Source of the DNA: an uncultured Litoreibacter sp.
Lineage (GTDB): Bacteria > Pseudomonadota > Alphaproteobacteria > Rhodobacterales > Rhodobacteraceae
Assembly (NCBI RefSeq): GCF_947487515.1
Contig: NZ_CANKWO010000005.1
Coordinates: 1 to 64,000, forward strand
Direction: 5' to 3'
DNA: 64,000 bases
Below the pieces are notes generated by a model. It worked only from the letters and a program-made list of their open reading frames with translations. It had not been told where the DNA came from and did no database searches. The position numbers were made by a program, and so were the translations under genes. Below are positions 25,555 through 34,019 of this stretch, piece after piece. Each line of letters opens with the position of its first letter. Position 1 is the stretch's first letter.

Positions 25555-26267
25555 TATGCTGTCCTCACGGTGCGTTGCTCAATTCGTTTCTCGTGATCGC
25601 CTTGGATGATGCGATGCACATAGATACCCGGCAGGTGAATGCTGTCCGGATCAAGCGAGCCTGTTGGTACGATTTCCTCAACTTCAACCACACAGACCTT
25701 GCCGCACATCGCGGCAGGTGGGTTGAAGTTGCGCGCGGTTTTGCGGAACACGAGGTTGCCGGTTTCATCGGCCTTCCACGCCTTCACAATGGCCAGATCG
25801 GCAAAAATGCCTTCTTCCATGATGTAGGTCTCGGATGCGCCATCGGGGCCGGTTGGGAATTCTTTGTGCTCTTTGCCTTCGGCAATCACCGTCCCCACAC
25901 CTGTCTTTGTGTAGAAACCCGGAATGCCGCAGCCGCCAGAACGCATGCGTTCGGCCAAGGTGCCTTGGGGGTTGAATTCCAGCTCCAGCTCGCCAGACAA
26001 ATACTGGCGCATGAACTCGGCGTTCTCACCGACATAGGAAGAGATCATTTTCTTGACCTGACGGGTTTGCAACAGAATGCCGATGCCAAAATCGTCGACG
26101 CCTGCGTTGTTGGACGCAAAGGTCAGATCCTTGGTGCCAGCTTCCTTGATCGCCTGCAGCAACAGTTCGGGGATGCCGCATAGGCCAAAGCCGCCCGCGG
26201 CGATAAACATGCCGTCATGCAGCAAACCATCAAGGGCCTCCGCTGCTGATCCGTAAATTTTCTTCAT
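25554..26267 (-). CDS. scoA: 3-oxoacid CoA-transferase subunit A
   Basis: 237 residues from ATG 26267, with GAAGGA 6 bases upstream; the frame continues 38 codons further but without alpha-subunit similarity. Alpha-subunit signatures: [19 protein letters not shown] (residues about 20-38), [15 protein letters not shown], and [23 protein letters not shown]. First gene of scoA-scoB-thioesterase, each pair overlapping by one or more bases. Two palindromes upstream may be operators. Confidence 0.9.
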   Translation of the reverse strand: MKKIYGSAAEALDGLLHDGMFIAAGGFGLCGIPELLLQAIKEAGTKDLTFASNNAGVDDFGIGILLQTRQVKKMISSYVGENAEFMRQYLSGELELEFNPQGTLAERMRSGGCGIPGFYTKTGVGTVIAEGKEHKEFPTGPDGASETYIMEEGIFADLAIVKAWKADETGNLVFRKTARNFNPPAAMCGKVCVVEVEEIVPTGSLDPDSIHLPGIYVHRIIQGDHEKRIEQRTVRTA

Positions 26268-26632
26268 GGAGTTTCCTTCATCTAGGTGGCCAAGACAGCT
26301 GCCACACGAATGTGTGGTACGCTTTTTAAGGGGAATGATGCGGGTTGCAACACGATTGACGGCTACGAGACATGGAAACACTCGCCCAAACTCAGTGGTC
26401 CCATGGCGGGCTCGGGCGGTTTGCGGCTGGTCTGGGATTTCGCGCGGTGTCGATAATCGGCTGAATTAATTGACGTAGTTTGCGCAAACAGGTCCCAGAG
26501 CTGTCGGCCCCATCCCCGCACCGGCGCCACAAAAAACCGGAATTCCCACCAGCGGCGATATGTCCGCAGAAAAGAGCTGCACGGCCCCTGTTGTGAACCC
26601 TAGGTGTCGCTTTGGGGCTTCGTCGATTGCGT
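26268..26632. promoter_or_regulatory. 365-bp upstream region of scoA with two palindromes
   Basis: Contains CCACAC-GAAT-GTGTGG (26302-26317), 35 bp upstream of the scoA ATG, and the 12-bp palindrome GTTTGCGCAAAC (26478-26489), 211 bp upstream. Both lie between the araC stop and scoA, all on the minus strand, so they are candidate operators for the CoA-transferase operon. No coding sequence is convincing in the interval. Confidence 0.45.
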
Positions 26633-27385
26633 TTAGCAGATGCAGCTGGCGCGGTATTCGGTCGGAGACATTTGCATTTGCCGCCTGAACGCCGCGTTGA
26701 AGCCGGAGAGGGATTCGTATCCGACTGACAACGCGATTTCAGTAATCGGGGCGTTGGTCATGACAAGCGCCTCCACGGCGTTCATTACTCTGGTGTGGCG
26801 CAAAACTTCGCGCCAGGTCATTCCCATTTCCGACGAAAAGCGACGGGCCAAAGCACGAGGCGACTGGTTGGACTGACGTGCGACCTCGTCAAAGGTAAGG
26901 GGTGTGTGCGCCAAGCGTTCGGTCAGTTGCACGGCCTTTAACAGGTGCTCGGATCGTGGTGAGGGCAAGACACATTTGCTTGGCACCAAAGACAATTTTT
27001 GCACAACGTCAAAGAGGGCTTCGAAGATACGTTTGGAGTAGGGGGACAAAGGCCCATTCTCGGGGCCCCAGTCCCGACATTCTCGCACCAACTCTCGCGC
27101 CAGTGGCGACATGTCGAACACCGTCAGAACGTGATCTGGGGCGGGCATAAATTCAGTGGAAAAGAGGACCGACGCAGATGTCAATTTGGACAAGACAGTG
27201 ATCGTGATTGGATGGCCTGCGCGAATGAGCGCGGCGCGGGCTGGCGGAAGGGTCCAGCGTTGCCCGTCCGCCTCCAGACGAATAGTTCCTTCCATCGCAT
27301 ACAGCAGATAGTGCCGATCCACCTCGAATTGCGACGGATCGGCAGGTTCAAAGCTGCGGTGAAAACAATAGGCGTCTGGCTGCAT
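26633..27385 (-). CDS. AraC-family transcriptional regulator
   Basis: 250 residues. The N-terminal half is a cupin-like sensing domain (HYLLYAMEGTIRLEADGQRW). The C-terminal 100 residues hold two helix-turn-helix units (LTFDEVARQSNQSPRALARRF; ITEIALSVGYESLSGFNAAFRRQMQMSPTEYRAS), the classical AraC signature. It is the last gene of an operon with a methyltransferase and a monooxygenase-like protein, 3 bp after the latter. Effector unknown; may also act on scoA downstream. Confidence 0.88.
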   Translation of the reverse strand: MQPDAYCFHRSFEPADPSQFEVDRHYLLYAMEGTIRLEADGQRWTLPPARAALIRAGHPITITVLSKLTSASVLFSTEFMPAPDHVLTVFDMSPLARELVRECRDWGPENGPLSPYSKRIFEALFDVVQKLSLVPSKCVLPSPRSEHLLKAVQLTERLAHTPLTFDEVARQSNQSPRALARRFSSEMGMTWREVLRHTRVMNAVEALVMTNAPITEIALSVGYESLSGFNAAFRRQMQMSPTEYRASCIC

Positions 27386-27388
27386 GCG

Positions 27389-27691
27389 TCAGTTTACGTT
27401 TTCAATCAAAGTGGCGTCAAACCGTTTGCTCACGGGGGGCGAGGTCATGATCGGGCGCAAAACCTGACCGACCGCCGCAAACCTGTCTGATGCAAGATAG
27501 GCTGAAAAATCCTGTGCTGTTTCCCATTCATGCAAGACCCCGACGCCGCCCTCATGAACCGCGTCCCAAAAGGGCACGAAGGCAATGCATCCCTTCATGG
27601 CCCGTACGGCCTCTACCTCTTGTGTCAGGGTTTTGACCGCCAAGGATCGGTTTTCGTTTGAGACTGGAAATGAGACATGAGCAATGAGCAT
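27389..27691 (-). CDS. Antibiotic biosynthesis monooxygenase-like (ABM/YgiN) protein
   Basis: 100 residues, full length for this dimeric ferredoxin-like fold. MLIAHVSFPV at the start, a central helix and VLHEWETAQDFSAYLASDRF fit the ABM domain. Such proteins oxidise quinol-like compounds without cofactor, or degrade reactive aldehydes. Its ATG directly follows the TAA of the methyltransferase gene (TAAATG), so the two are co-translated. Substrate unknown. Confidence 0.75.
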   Translation of the reverse strand: MLIAHVSFPVSNENRSLAVKTLTQEVEAVRAMKGCIAFVPFWDAVHEGGVGVLHEWETAQDFSAYLASDRFAAVGQVLRPIMTSPPVSKRFDATLIENVN

Positions 27692-28303
27692 TTATGCGTC
27701 CTTTGGTTGGGTTTTCGAAAAGATGTAGCCGAAACTGGTGCGGCTGGGTGGGCCGGACAGAAAACTGTGAACTGCCACTTCGGATAGTCCGGCGTCTTGG
27801 GCCATCTCTTGAATGACCTCGGGGGCGAACCAGCGGTGGCGAAATCTGAGCCAGATGACCCAGTTGCACCAATGCGGCTTTGACACGACCAAATAGAGAC
27901 GGCCTTGCGGGGCTAGGGTTCGCGCAAATTTGCGCATGGCTTCTGCGGGATTTTCGAAATGTTCGAGAACATGAGCAGCCAAGATCGCATCGAACTTGGT
28001 GTCGGTAGAAAAGTCGTCGAATTTGCTATTGATGATCTTTGGGGAAACCCCGCGAAGAGCGAAATGCTGGCGTGCCTGCTTCAGCATTTCTGTGGACTGA
28101 TCAAGCAGCGAAAGATCCGAACTTCCGCCTGCCTCCAACCAAGAAGAGGCGAAGGTGCCGGTGCCGGTTCCCACATCAAGAACGGGTCCGGAGCGCAGCG
28201 CGCCCTGTGCAAGAAACTCGGTGTAGGCCTTGGAATATCCAAGGCGCGAGACTTTCTTGTTCCAAGTGGGGGCTGCGTTTTCATATTGAGTTGGAACATC
28301 CAT
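27692..28303 (-). CDS. Class I SAM-dependent methyltransferase
   Basis: 203 residues. SAM-binding motif I VLDVGTGTGTFASSWLEAGG at about residues 41-60, acidic motif II LSLLDQS, and motif IV FDAILAAHVLEHFENP. Similar in layout to UbiE/Methyltransf_11 enzymes, but the substrate is not evident. First gene of a three-gene minus-strand operon (methyltransferase, ABM protein, AraC regulator), divergent from kbl. Confidence 0.82.
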   Translation of the reverse strand: MDVPTQYENAAPTWNKKVSRLGYSKAYTEFLAQGALRSGPVLDVGTGTGTFASSWLEAGGSSDLSLLDQSTEMLKQARQHFALRGVSPKIINSKFDDFSTDTKFDAILAAHVLEHFENPAEAMRKFARTLAPQGRLYLVVSKPHWCNWVIWLRFRHRWFAPEVIQEMAQDAGLSEVAVHSFLSGPPSRTSFGYIFSKTQPKDA

Positions 28304-28411
28304 GGCTGCGGTATAGCCGGTTCACGGTGGTCGTACTCACGTTGGAGTGCCATTCACCACCGTCTATCTGCCAACATGACCTGTTCCGCATTTGCTATGA
28401 AAAATTCCTTG

Positions 28412-28432
28412 ATAACGGAATATGTCCGTTAT
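28412..28432. promoter_or_regulatory. Palindromic operator upstream of kbl-tdh
   Basis: ATAACGGA and TCCGTTAT are perfect 8-bp inverted arms with a 5-base spacer, ending 30 bp before the kbl ATG in the divergent gap. The cupin-XRE regulator encoded just after tdh is the natural candidate to bind it (inference from gene order). Confidence 0.6.
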
Positions 28433-28462
28433 ATTGGTTTTCCATAGTCAAAGGAGATCACG

Positions 28463-29671
28463 ATGACCCCCCGCTTTATCACACAGATCGAAGAGACGCT
28501 GCGCGACATCCACGATGCGGGCTTGATGAAGGTTGAACGAGAGATCACATCGCCGCAAGCGGGAAAGATTCAAGTTCAGCTTGCGGGCCATCTGCATAAC
28601 GATGTCATTAACCTATGTGCGAATAACTACCTTGGACTTGCCGATCACCCCAAGCTGATAGATGCCGCAAAATCGGCCATGGATACCTATGGCTATGGAA
28701 TGGCCAGTGTGCGCTTTATCTGCGGGACCCAAGATCTTCATCGCCAGTTGGAGCAAAGCCTTGCGGCCTTTCTTGGCAAAGATGATTCAATTCTGTTCGC
28801 CGCCTGTTTTGACGCCAACGGCGGGTTGTTTGAGCCATTGCTTGGCCCCGAGGACGCAATAATTTCGGATGCCCTGAACCATGCGTCGATCATCGACGGG
28901 ATACGTTTGTGCAAAGCCAAGCGCTACCGCTACGCCAACTCGGACATGGCGGATCTGGAGGCCCAGCTGAAGGCCGCCAAAAGCGCAGGTGCGCGGCATA
29001 TCATGATCGCAACCGACGGTGTGTTCTCAATGGACGGGTATTTGGCCAAGCTGCCGGAAATTGCCGAACTTGCGGACAAATATGAAGCGATTGTAATGGT
29101 TGATGACTGCCATTCCACCGGCTTCATGGGGGAAAAGGGGCAAGGGACGGCCTCGCATTTCGGGGTGAATTCAAAGGTCGATATTCTGACGGGCACCTTG
29201 GGGAAAGCCCTAGGAGGGGCGATTGGGGGCTATATCGCGGGGCCTCAACCCGTCATTGATTTGCTGCGTCAACGCGCGCGGCCCTATCTCTTTTCAAACT
29301 CTTTGCCACCCAGTGTTGTTGCGGCGTCTTTGGAAGCTTTGAAGCTGGTGCAAGACGGGGATGACCTTCGACGCCAACTTTTCGAGAACGCGGCCTATTG
29401 GCGCAAAGGATTGCTGGAGCTTGGCTTTACTCTTCCACAAGGTGTTCACCCGATCATCCCTGTTATGTTGGGCGAGGCGTCTGTTGCACAGCAGATGGCC
29501 GCCAAGTTGTTCGACCGTGGCATCTATGTGTCCGGTTTTTTCTTTCCGGTTGTTCCAAAAGGTCAGGCCCGCATTCGGACCCAAATGAACGCGACATTGA
29601 CCAAAGCGGATTTGGATCATGCGCTTGACGCGTTTGGCGCGGTTGGACGCGAACTTGGAGTAATCGCATGA
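28463..29671 (+). CDS. kbl: 2-amino-3-ketobutyrate CoA ligase
   Basis: 402 residues, the normal length, with AGGAG before the ATG. A fold-type I PLP enzyme of the alpha-oxoamine synthase family; the PLP lysine is K248 in TLGKALGG, with [13 protein letters not shown] ahead of it. It splits 2-amino-3-ketobutyrate with CoA to glycine and acetyl-CoA, the second step of threonine breakdown. Its stop overlaps the tdh start (ATGA), so both enzymes of the pathway are made together and the unstable intermediate can be passed on. Confidence 0.95.
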   Translation: MTPRFITQIEETLRDIHDAGLMKVEREITSPQAGKIQVQLAGHLHNDVINLCANNYLGLADHPKLIDAAKSAMDTYGYGMASVRFICGTQDLHRQLEQSLAAFLGKDDSILFAACFDANGGLFEPLLGPEDAIISDALNHASIIDGIRLCKAKRYRYANSDMADLEAQLKAAKSAGARHIMIATDGVFSMDGYLAKLPEIAELADKYEAIVMVDDCHSTGFMGEKGQGTASHFGVNSKVDILTGTLGKALGGAIGGYIAGPQPVIDLLRQRARPYLFSNSLPPSVVAASLEALKLVQDGDDLRRQLFENAAYWRKGLLELGFTLPQGVHPIIPVMLGEASVAQQMAAKLFDRGIYVSGFFFPVVPKGQARIRTQMNATLTKADLDHALDAFGAVGRELGVIA

Positions 29672-30723
29672 TCGGTAGCGTGCCGAATGGGATGAAAGCT
29701 CTGGTCAAAGCGAAGGCGGAAGCTGGCCTGTGGCTGTGCAGGGAACCCGTGCCTGAAATTGGGGCCGATGACGTTCTAATAAAGATTAATATGACCGGCA
29801 TTTGCGGGACGGATATCCACATTTGGAACTGGGATGACTGGGCCTGTGCAACGGTTCCCGTCCCGCTGATCACCGGCCATGAATTCGCCGGAGAAATCGT
29901 AGAAATGGGCCGCAGTGTTGAAGGCCTATCCATCGGTCAACGGGTCAGCGGCGAAGGGCATTTGGTTGGGAAGCAATCGCGCCAGTCCCGCGCGGGCAAG
30001 TTTCACCTCGACCCTCAAACACGGGGGATCGGGGTAAATGAGAACGGCGCGTTTGCGCAATTCCTGAAGCTTCCGGCCTTCAATGTTGTACCACTTCCCG
30101 ACGACATAAGTGACGATATTGGCGCAATCCTTGATCCATTGGGGAATGCGGTTCACACGGCTTTGAGCTTCGATCTGGTCAGCGAAGACGTTTTAGTGAC
30201 AGGCGCAGGTCCGATCGGCATAATGGCGGCGGCGGTGGCACGGCATGCGGGGGCGCGAAATGTTGTCATCACGGACGTCAACGCGGACCGTTTGGCATTG
30301 GCGCAGACGGTTGCTGACGTGGTTCCGGTGAACGTGTTGAAGGAAGACCTTGGCGACGTCACCGCGCGTTTGGGTATGACCCAAGGTTTTGATGTCGGGC
30401 TAGAGATGTCCGGTAGCCAAATAGCTTTGGATCAGATGGTGGAGGCAATGGTGATGGGAGGGCGCATTGCGATGCTGGGCATTCCCCCGGGCAAAAGTCC
30501 AGTCGATTGGTCGCGCATTGTGTTTAAGGCCCTCACGCTTAAGGGCGTCTACGGGCGCGAAATATTTGAGACATGGTACAAGATGATCTCGATGCTTCAA
30601 AATGGTCTTGATGTCTCCAAGGTCATCACCCACCGGTTTGAGGCCGACAACTTTCAAGCAGGTTTTGACGCGATGCTCAGTGGTTCAAGCGGCAAGGTCG
30701 TGTTGGACTGGCGGAATATGTGA
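29668..30723 (+). CDS. tdh: L-threonine 3-dehydrogenase
   Basis: 351 residues. GGAG 7 bases before the ATG at 29668 supports this start over the Met at residue 9. Zinc-type medium-chain dehydrogenase: catalytic zinc ligands C46 ([12 protein letters not shown]) and H71-E72 (GHEF), NAD-binding GAGPIG, and the threonine dehydrogenase-specific [12 protein letters not shown] equivalent [17 protein letters not shown]. The structural-zinc lobe (about 96-120) has no Cys where the E. coli enzyme has four. Oxidises threonine to 2-amino-3-ketobutyrate for kbl. Confidence 0.95.
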   Translation: MIGSVPNGMKALVKAKAEAGLWLCREPVPEIGADDVLIKINMTGICGTDIHIWNWDDWACATVPVPLITGHEFAGEIVEMGRSVEGLSIGQRVSGEGHLVGKQSRQSRAGKFHLDPQTRGIGVNENGAFAQFLKLPAFNVVPLPDDISDDIGAILDPLGNAVHTALSFDLVSEDVLVTGAGPIGIMAAAVARHAGARNVVITDVNADRLALAQTVADVVPVNVLKEDLGDVTARLGMTQGFDVGLEMSGSQIALDQMVEAMVMGGRIAMLGIPPGKSPVDWSRIVFKALTLKGVYGREIFETWYKMISMLQNGLDVSKVITHRFEADNFQAGFDAMLSGSSGKVVLDWRNM

Positions 30724-30776
30724 GGGAGGCTTTGCTTTCCTTGATAAGCAGTGATTGATCTGGCAAGTCTTTGGCC

Positions 30777-31349
30777 ATGGATCAAGAACGTCATGAAATA
30801 TCCCTCCGGCTGGCAGAGCGTCTGAAGGACACTCGCAAATCGAAGTCATTGAGCTTGGAGGCTTTGTCTTCTCTGGCCGGTGTCTCGAAGTCGATGTTGT
30901 CGCAAATAGAGCGTGGAGAAAGCAGCCCGACTGTCGCGACCCTTCTCAACCTGACCCGCGCACTGAACGTAGATTTTGCAGGCTTGCTGGACGATGACCA
31001 CAAAGACCGCGGGCCGATCAAAGAGGTCATCCGGTCAGAGCAAACTCCGGTGATTATGTCGAAGGGGAAGTCTTGCCAAATTCGTGTGCTCAGCGCACCT
31101 GACACGGTGGGCGATCTGGAGATCTACGATCTTCAGTTTGAAGCCCATGGCACGCTGGAAAGCGAGCCGCATAGTCGCGGCTGCCTTGAAAACCTGACGG
31201 TCTTTAGTGGTGAACTCATTGTCACAACCGACGGGGTTTCGGAGACCTTAGGGGCAGGGGACACGGTGCGATATGCCGCTGACCGACCTCATTCGATTGT
31301 AGCCAGCGGGCACCAAAGCCGCGCGATCCTGATCGTTCACGGCTCTTAG
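30777..31349 (+). CDS. XRE-family regulator with C-terminal cupin domain
   Basis: 190 residues from ATG 30777 (a TTG two codons earlier is also open). Helix-turn-helix at about 25-50 (LEALSSLAGVSKSMLSQIERGESSPTV in two stretches), linker, then a cupin domain (about 105-190; SEPHSRGCLENLTVFSGELIVTTDG; RPHSIVASG). Such regulators sense amino acids or amines with the cupin. Located 53 bp after tdh on the same strand, so it probably controls kbl-tdh through the palindrome at 28412-28432. Confidence 0.85.
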   Translation: MDQERHEISLRLAERLKDTRKSKSLSLEALSSLAGVSKSMLSQIERGESSPTVATLLNLTRALNVDFAGLLDDDHKDRGPIKEVIRSEQTPVIMSKGKSCQIRVLSAPDTVGDLEIYDLQFEAHGTLESEPHSRGCLENLTVFSGELIVTTDGVSETLGAGDTVRYAADRPHSIVASGHQSRAILIVHGS

Positions 31350-31361
31350 AAAAATCGCGAT

Positions 31362-32267
31362 CTATTCAGAGTGTTTGTTGGCTTTCAGAGAGTTCAGCAA
31401 AGTTTGCTTGGACGTCATAAGATGGGCGCGAGCGGCGTCCTCGGCGCGGGTGATGTCACGGCTTCGCACCCCTTCAAGATAGGCCAGATGTTCATGGATT
31501 GCGGCCTCGTTGCGGCTGCGTTCGTCGGATTTGTTCCACTGAAAATGATAGTGGAAGACCAAGGAAATGATGTTTTGGAATTCCTTAACGAAGCGGTTTG
31601 TCACCACGCTGTTTATGGTGGCGTGGAAGGCTTCATCTAACACAGAAAAGTCGTGGTAATCCTTATCGATCCGCCCCAACAGTTCGTGGTGATCTGCCTC
31701 CAGTTTGTCGAGTTTTACCCAGATCGGGTGATCTTGAGGAAGCGTCACGAGGTGGCGCACGGAATTTAGCTCCAGAACTGTCCGGAAATCCGACAGCTCC
31801 ACGGCATAATCGGGGGTAAACCCGTTGAGTTTCCAACCGCCACGAGGGCGCCTTGTGACGATGCCAAATCGGCTGAGGGCCGAGAAAAATTCCTGCAGTG
31901 TATGGGTGGCGACGGAAAAATCTTTCGCCAGCTGCGCTACATTCAAAACTGTTCCCGGAGGCACATCCATCCGCAGCACCCAATCGAGGAATTTGCTTTC
32001 GAGTTCTTCAATGGTGAGCAGCTGAGGCGGGCCATCCAAGCGGTCAGCCCGCGTAGGCAGGCGAGAGATGATCTTACTGCGCCCCGTACCCGTCACGATA
32101 CTTTGCTCAATCAGGCGAGTTAGAATACTGCGCACAATCGTGCGACTGACATTCAACCTGTCCGCCATGGCATTTTCCGAGGGCACCGCGGATCCGATTC
32201 CAGCTGCTTCGCACAAGGATAAGCAATCGTTATAGGCTTCGATAAAGCGTGTATTTGTGCGGGCCAT
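31362..32267 (-). CDS. GntR-family regulator, FCD-type
   Basis: 301 residues from ATG 32267; a GTG four codons upstream is possible, and GAGG lies near both. The N-terminus has a winged-helix GntR domain (SENAMADRLNVSRTIVRSILTRLIE), an apparent second helix-turn-helix-like stretch around 105-140 (VAQLAKDFSVATHTLQEFFSAL), then an all-helical FCD-like effector domain (FRTVLELNSVRHLVTL; DEAFHATINSVVTN; IHEHLAYLEGVRSRD). Divergent from the transporter scar and alcohol dehydrogenase, so it probably controlled that sugar pathway. Confidence 0.82.
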   Translation of the reverse strand: MARTNTRFIEAYNDCLSLCEAAGIGSAVPSENAMADRLNVSRTIVRSILTRLIEQSIVTGTGRSKIISRLPTRADRLDGPPQLLTIEELESKFLDWVLRMDVPPGTVLNVAQLAKDFSVATHTLQEFFSALSRFGIVTRRPRGGWKLNGFTPDYAVELSDFRTVLELNSVRHLVTLPQDHPIWVKLDKLEADHHELLGRIDKDYHDFSVLDEAFHATINSVVTNRFVKEFQNIISLVFHYHFQWNKSDERSRNEAAIHEHLAYLEGVRSRDITRAEDAARAHLMTSKQTLLNSLKANKHSE

Positions 32268-32393
32268 TGCCTGTGTCACCTCTTGTTTCGCGGTCGCTTG
32301 TAAACGGTATTTATCGATGCGGGGTAAAAATTAAAAACATTTGACCTGCAAAAATGAACTTCATAGTGTTTATTATAATTAAAGACCATTTAG

Positions 32394-32656
32394 GCGCCGT
32401 CTTTGGCCTTTACCAGCCCTGCCTTCTTATCTGTGATCGACGGCTTGACCGTGCTGCTACAAACCTTGGTCATGGGGCTGTTGGCGATTGGAATGGGGCG
32501 CGTGATGTGCTTGACCTATGCGACCGCGTAAAGCTTATGAACAAGGGCCGCAACGTCGGGGCGTTCAAGATCGAAGACGTAAACAAAGATGACATTCCAA
32601 GCCTGATTATAAAAGGGACACTCCCTGACAGCTGGGCACCGCGAGGACAAAATTAA
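32394..32656 (+). pseudogene. Deletion scar of a sugar ABC transporter (permease start joined to ATPase end)
   Basis: Two remnants in different frames. Frame A (32394-32531) reads APSLAFTSPAFLSVIDGLTV then LLQTLVMGLLAIGMG, like the first membrane segments of RbsC-type sugar permeases. Frame B, from about 32504 to the TAA at 32656, reads DVLDLCDRVKLMNKGRNVG, then KIEDVNKDDIPSLIIKGTLP, like the C-terminus of monosaccharide ABC ATPases. A deletion near 32500 seems to have removed the rest of the permease and most of the ATPase. The stop overlaps the ATG of the dehydrogenase (TAATG), the relic of an operon. Confidence 0.65.
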
Positions 32657-33672
32657 TGAGCCAAGACACGATGGATGCCGGAGTGGTCGTAGCACCTGGA
32701 CGGTTTGACGTTGAAGTCCGGCCTGCCATCGAATTTGTGCCGAAGGGGTGGGTCCTGATTGACGTATGCGCAGTTGGCCTATGCGGCACCGACTATCATA
32801 TCCTCGAAGGCAAGCACCCGTTTTTGGAGTACCCACGCGTGATTGGCCATGAGCTAAGCGGCCGTGTCGCGACGGACGCAAGCGGATGGGCAGCGGGTGA
32901 CTTGGTTGTGGTGAACCCATATCTATCGTGCGGAACCTGTCGAGCGTGTTTGCGGGGCAAACCCAATTGCTGCTCGAAGATTGAAGTCTTGGGCGTGCAC
33001 CGCGACGGGGGCCTAACAAGGCAATTGGCCGTGCCTGCGGGCAACCTATATGCCGCTACAGGGCTGACCCCAACGCAGGCGGCAATGGTCGAGTTTCTGG
33101 CGATTGGCGCGCATGCCGTTCGCCGCTCTGAAGTTGGGCTTAGGGATCGGGTGTTGGTCACCGGAGTAGGCCCCATCGGCATAGGCACTGCCTTGTTCGC
33201 CCGCCTGAAAGGGGCGGAGGTCACGCTTCTTGATCTTAGTGCAGGGCGGTTGAAGATGGCGGCCGAAAGCTTTGGATTTAACCAAGGGTTCACCGACATT
33301 GACGCGGCCATCGCATCAACGCAAGGAGATGGCTTCGACGTGGTCTTTGACGCCACCGGATTTGTCGGCGCAATCGAGGAGGGTTTTCGGGCCGTCGGCC
33401 ATGGCGGGACATATACGTTGGTCAGTGTCGTCAAGGAAAGCATCCGCTTCAGTGACCCCGAATTTCACAAGCGAGAGATGCGCCTTATCGGCAGTCGCAA
33501 CGCGCTAAAGGTGGATTTTGACTGGGTGATGACAGCGTTTCGGGAGGGTCATATCAACGCGGATGCCCTGTGTTCCAAGGTGATATCACTGCCGGATTTG
33601 CAACAATCCTTCGGCGACTTGGCTGCTGACAGAACCGATATGATAAAAGTTATCGTTTCACTGCAGGACTAG
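32656..33672 (+). CDS. Zinc-dependent alcohol/polyol dehydrogenase
   Basis: 338 residues. Medium-chain dehydrogenase with catalytic zinc ligands C43 (GLCGTDYH), H65 and E66 (GHEL), a complete structural-zinc cluster C92, C95, C98 and C106, and NAD-binding GVGPIGIG. Closest in character to polyol or sugar-acid dehydrogenases (sorbitol DH, L-galactonate oxidoreductase LgoD/RspB type); the substrate cannot be named. Its ATG overlaps the stop of the transporter remnant, and the GntR gene lies divergently upstream, suggesting a sugar-catabolism locus whose transporter has been lost. Confidence 0.82.
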   Translation: MSQDTMDAGVVVAPGRFDVEVRPAIEFVPKGWVLIDVCAVGLCGTDYHILEGKHPFLEYPRVIGHELSGRVATDASGWAAGDLVVVNPYLSCGTCRACLRGKPNCCSKIEVLGVHRDGGLTRQLAVPAGNLYAATGLTPTQAAMVEFLAIGAHAVRRSEVGLRDRVLVTGVGPIGIGTALFARLKGAEVTLLDLSAGRLKMAAESFGFNQGFTDIDAAIASTQGDGFDVVFDATGFVGAIEEGFRAVGHGGTYTLVSVVKESIRFSDPEFHKREMRLIGSRNALKVDFDWVMTAFREGHINADALCSKVISLPDLQQSFGDLAADRTDMIKVIVSLQD

Positions 33673-34019
33673 ATCAGGCCGACCGGACACCATGCGAGGC
33701 TGCATGGGGCACAATTGGGGTTGCATGTAATCAAGATTATGTTGCCAAACAGAGTGTCGCGCCGGATGTTCTTATAAGACCGGTCCACAGGATGTTTGGC
33801 GCGGACGCGATGCTTGTGGGCCTTTCCGGCGGTGCATCGAAACTGCTCTAGTGGCTGCTGGGTGGGCTTTAAGTCCGGCCGCATCACTTCGCGGAATTCG
33901 GCGCGTACAGGCGGCTGAAAGGATAGTGTTAAGTCTTGCGCGACATCTGAGGAAGGCCTAGGCCAACTCGGGTGGGGAAACGCCGCTTCGATTTCACGCG
34001 TCTAATGGAGCACCGAGGA
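33673..34019. other. Non-coding gap upstream of ackA, nothing recognised
   Basis: 347 bp between the dehydrogenase and acetate kinase genes. A 72-codon minus-strand frame exists but has no recognisable similarity or ribosome site. The ackA promoter is expected here; I could not identify it. Confidence 0.4.

Noticed and set aside
32354-32656. Intact 100-residue protein gene
   Set aside because: Only its last 50 codons resemble anything (an ABC ATPase end), and the first half overlaps a permease fragment in another frame; a deletion scar explains both.
33669-33887. 72-codon minus-strand frame between the dehydrogenase and ackA
   Set aside because: No ribosome site, no similarity I recognise, odd composition with Cys/Arg; treated as non-coding.
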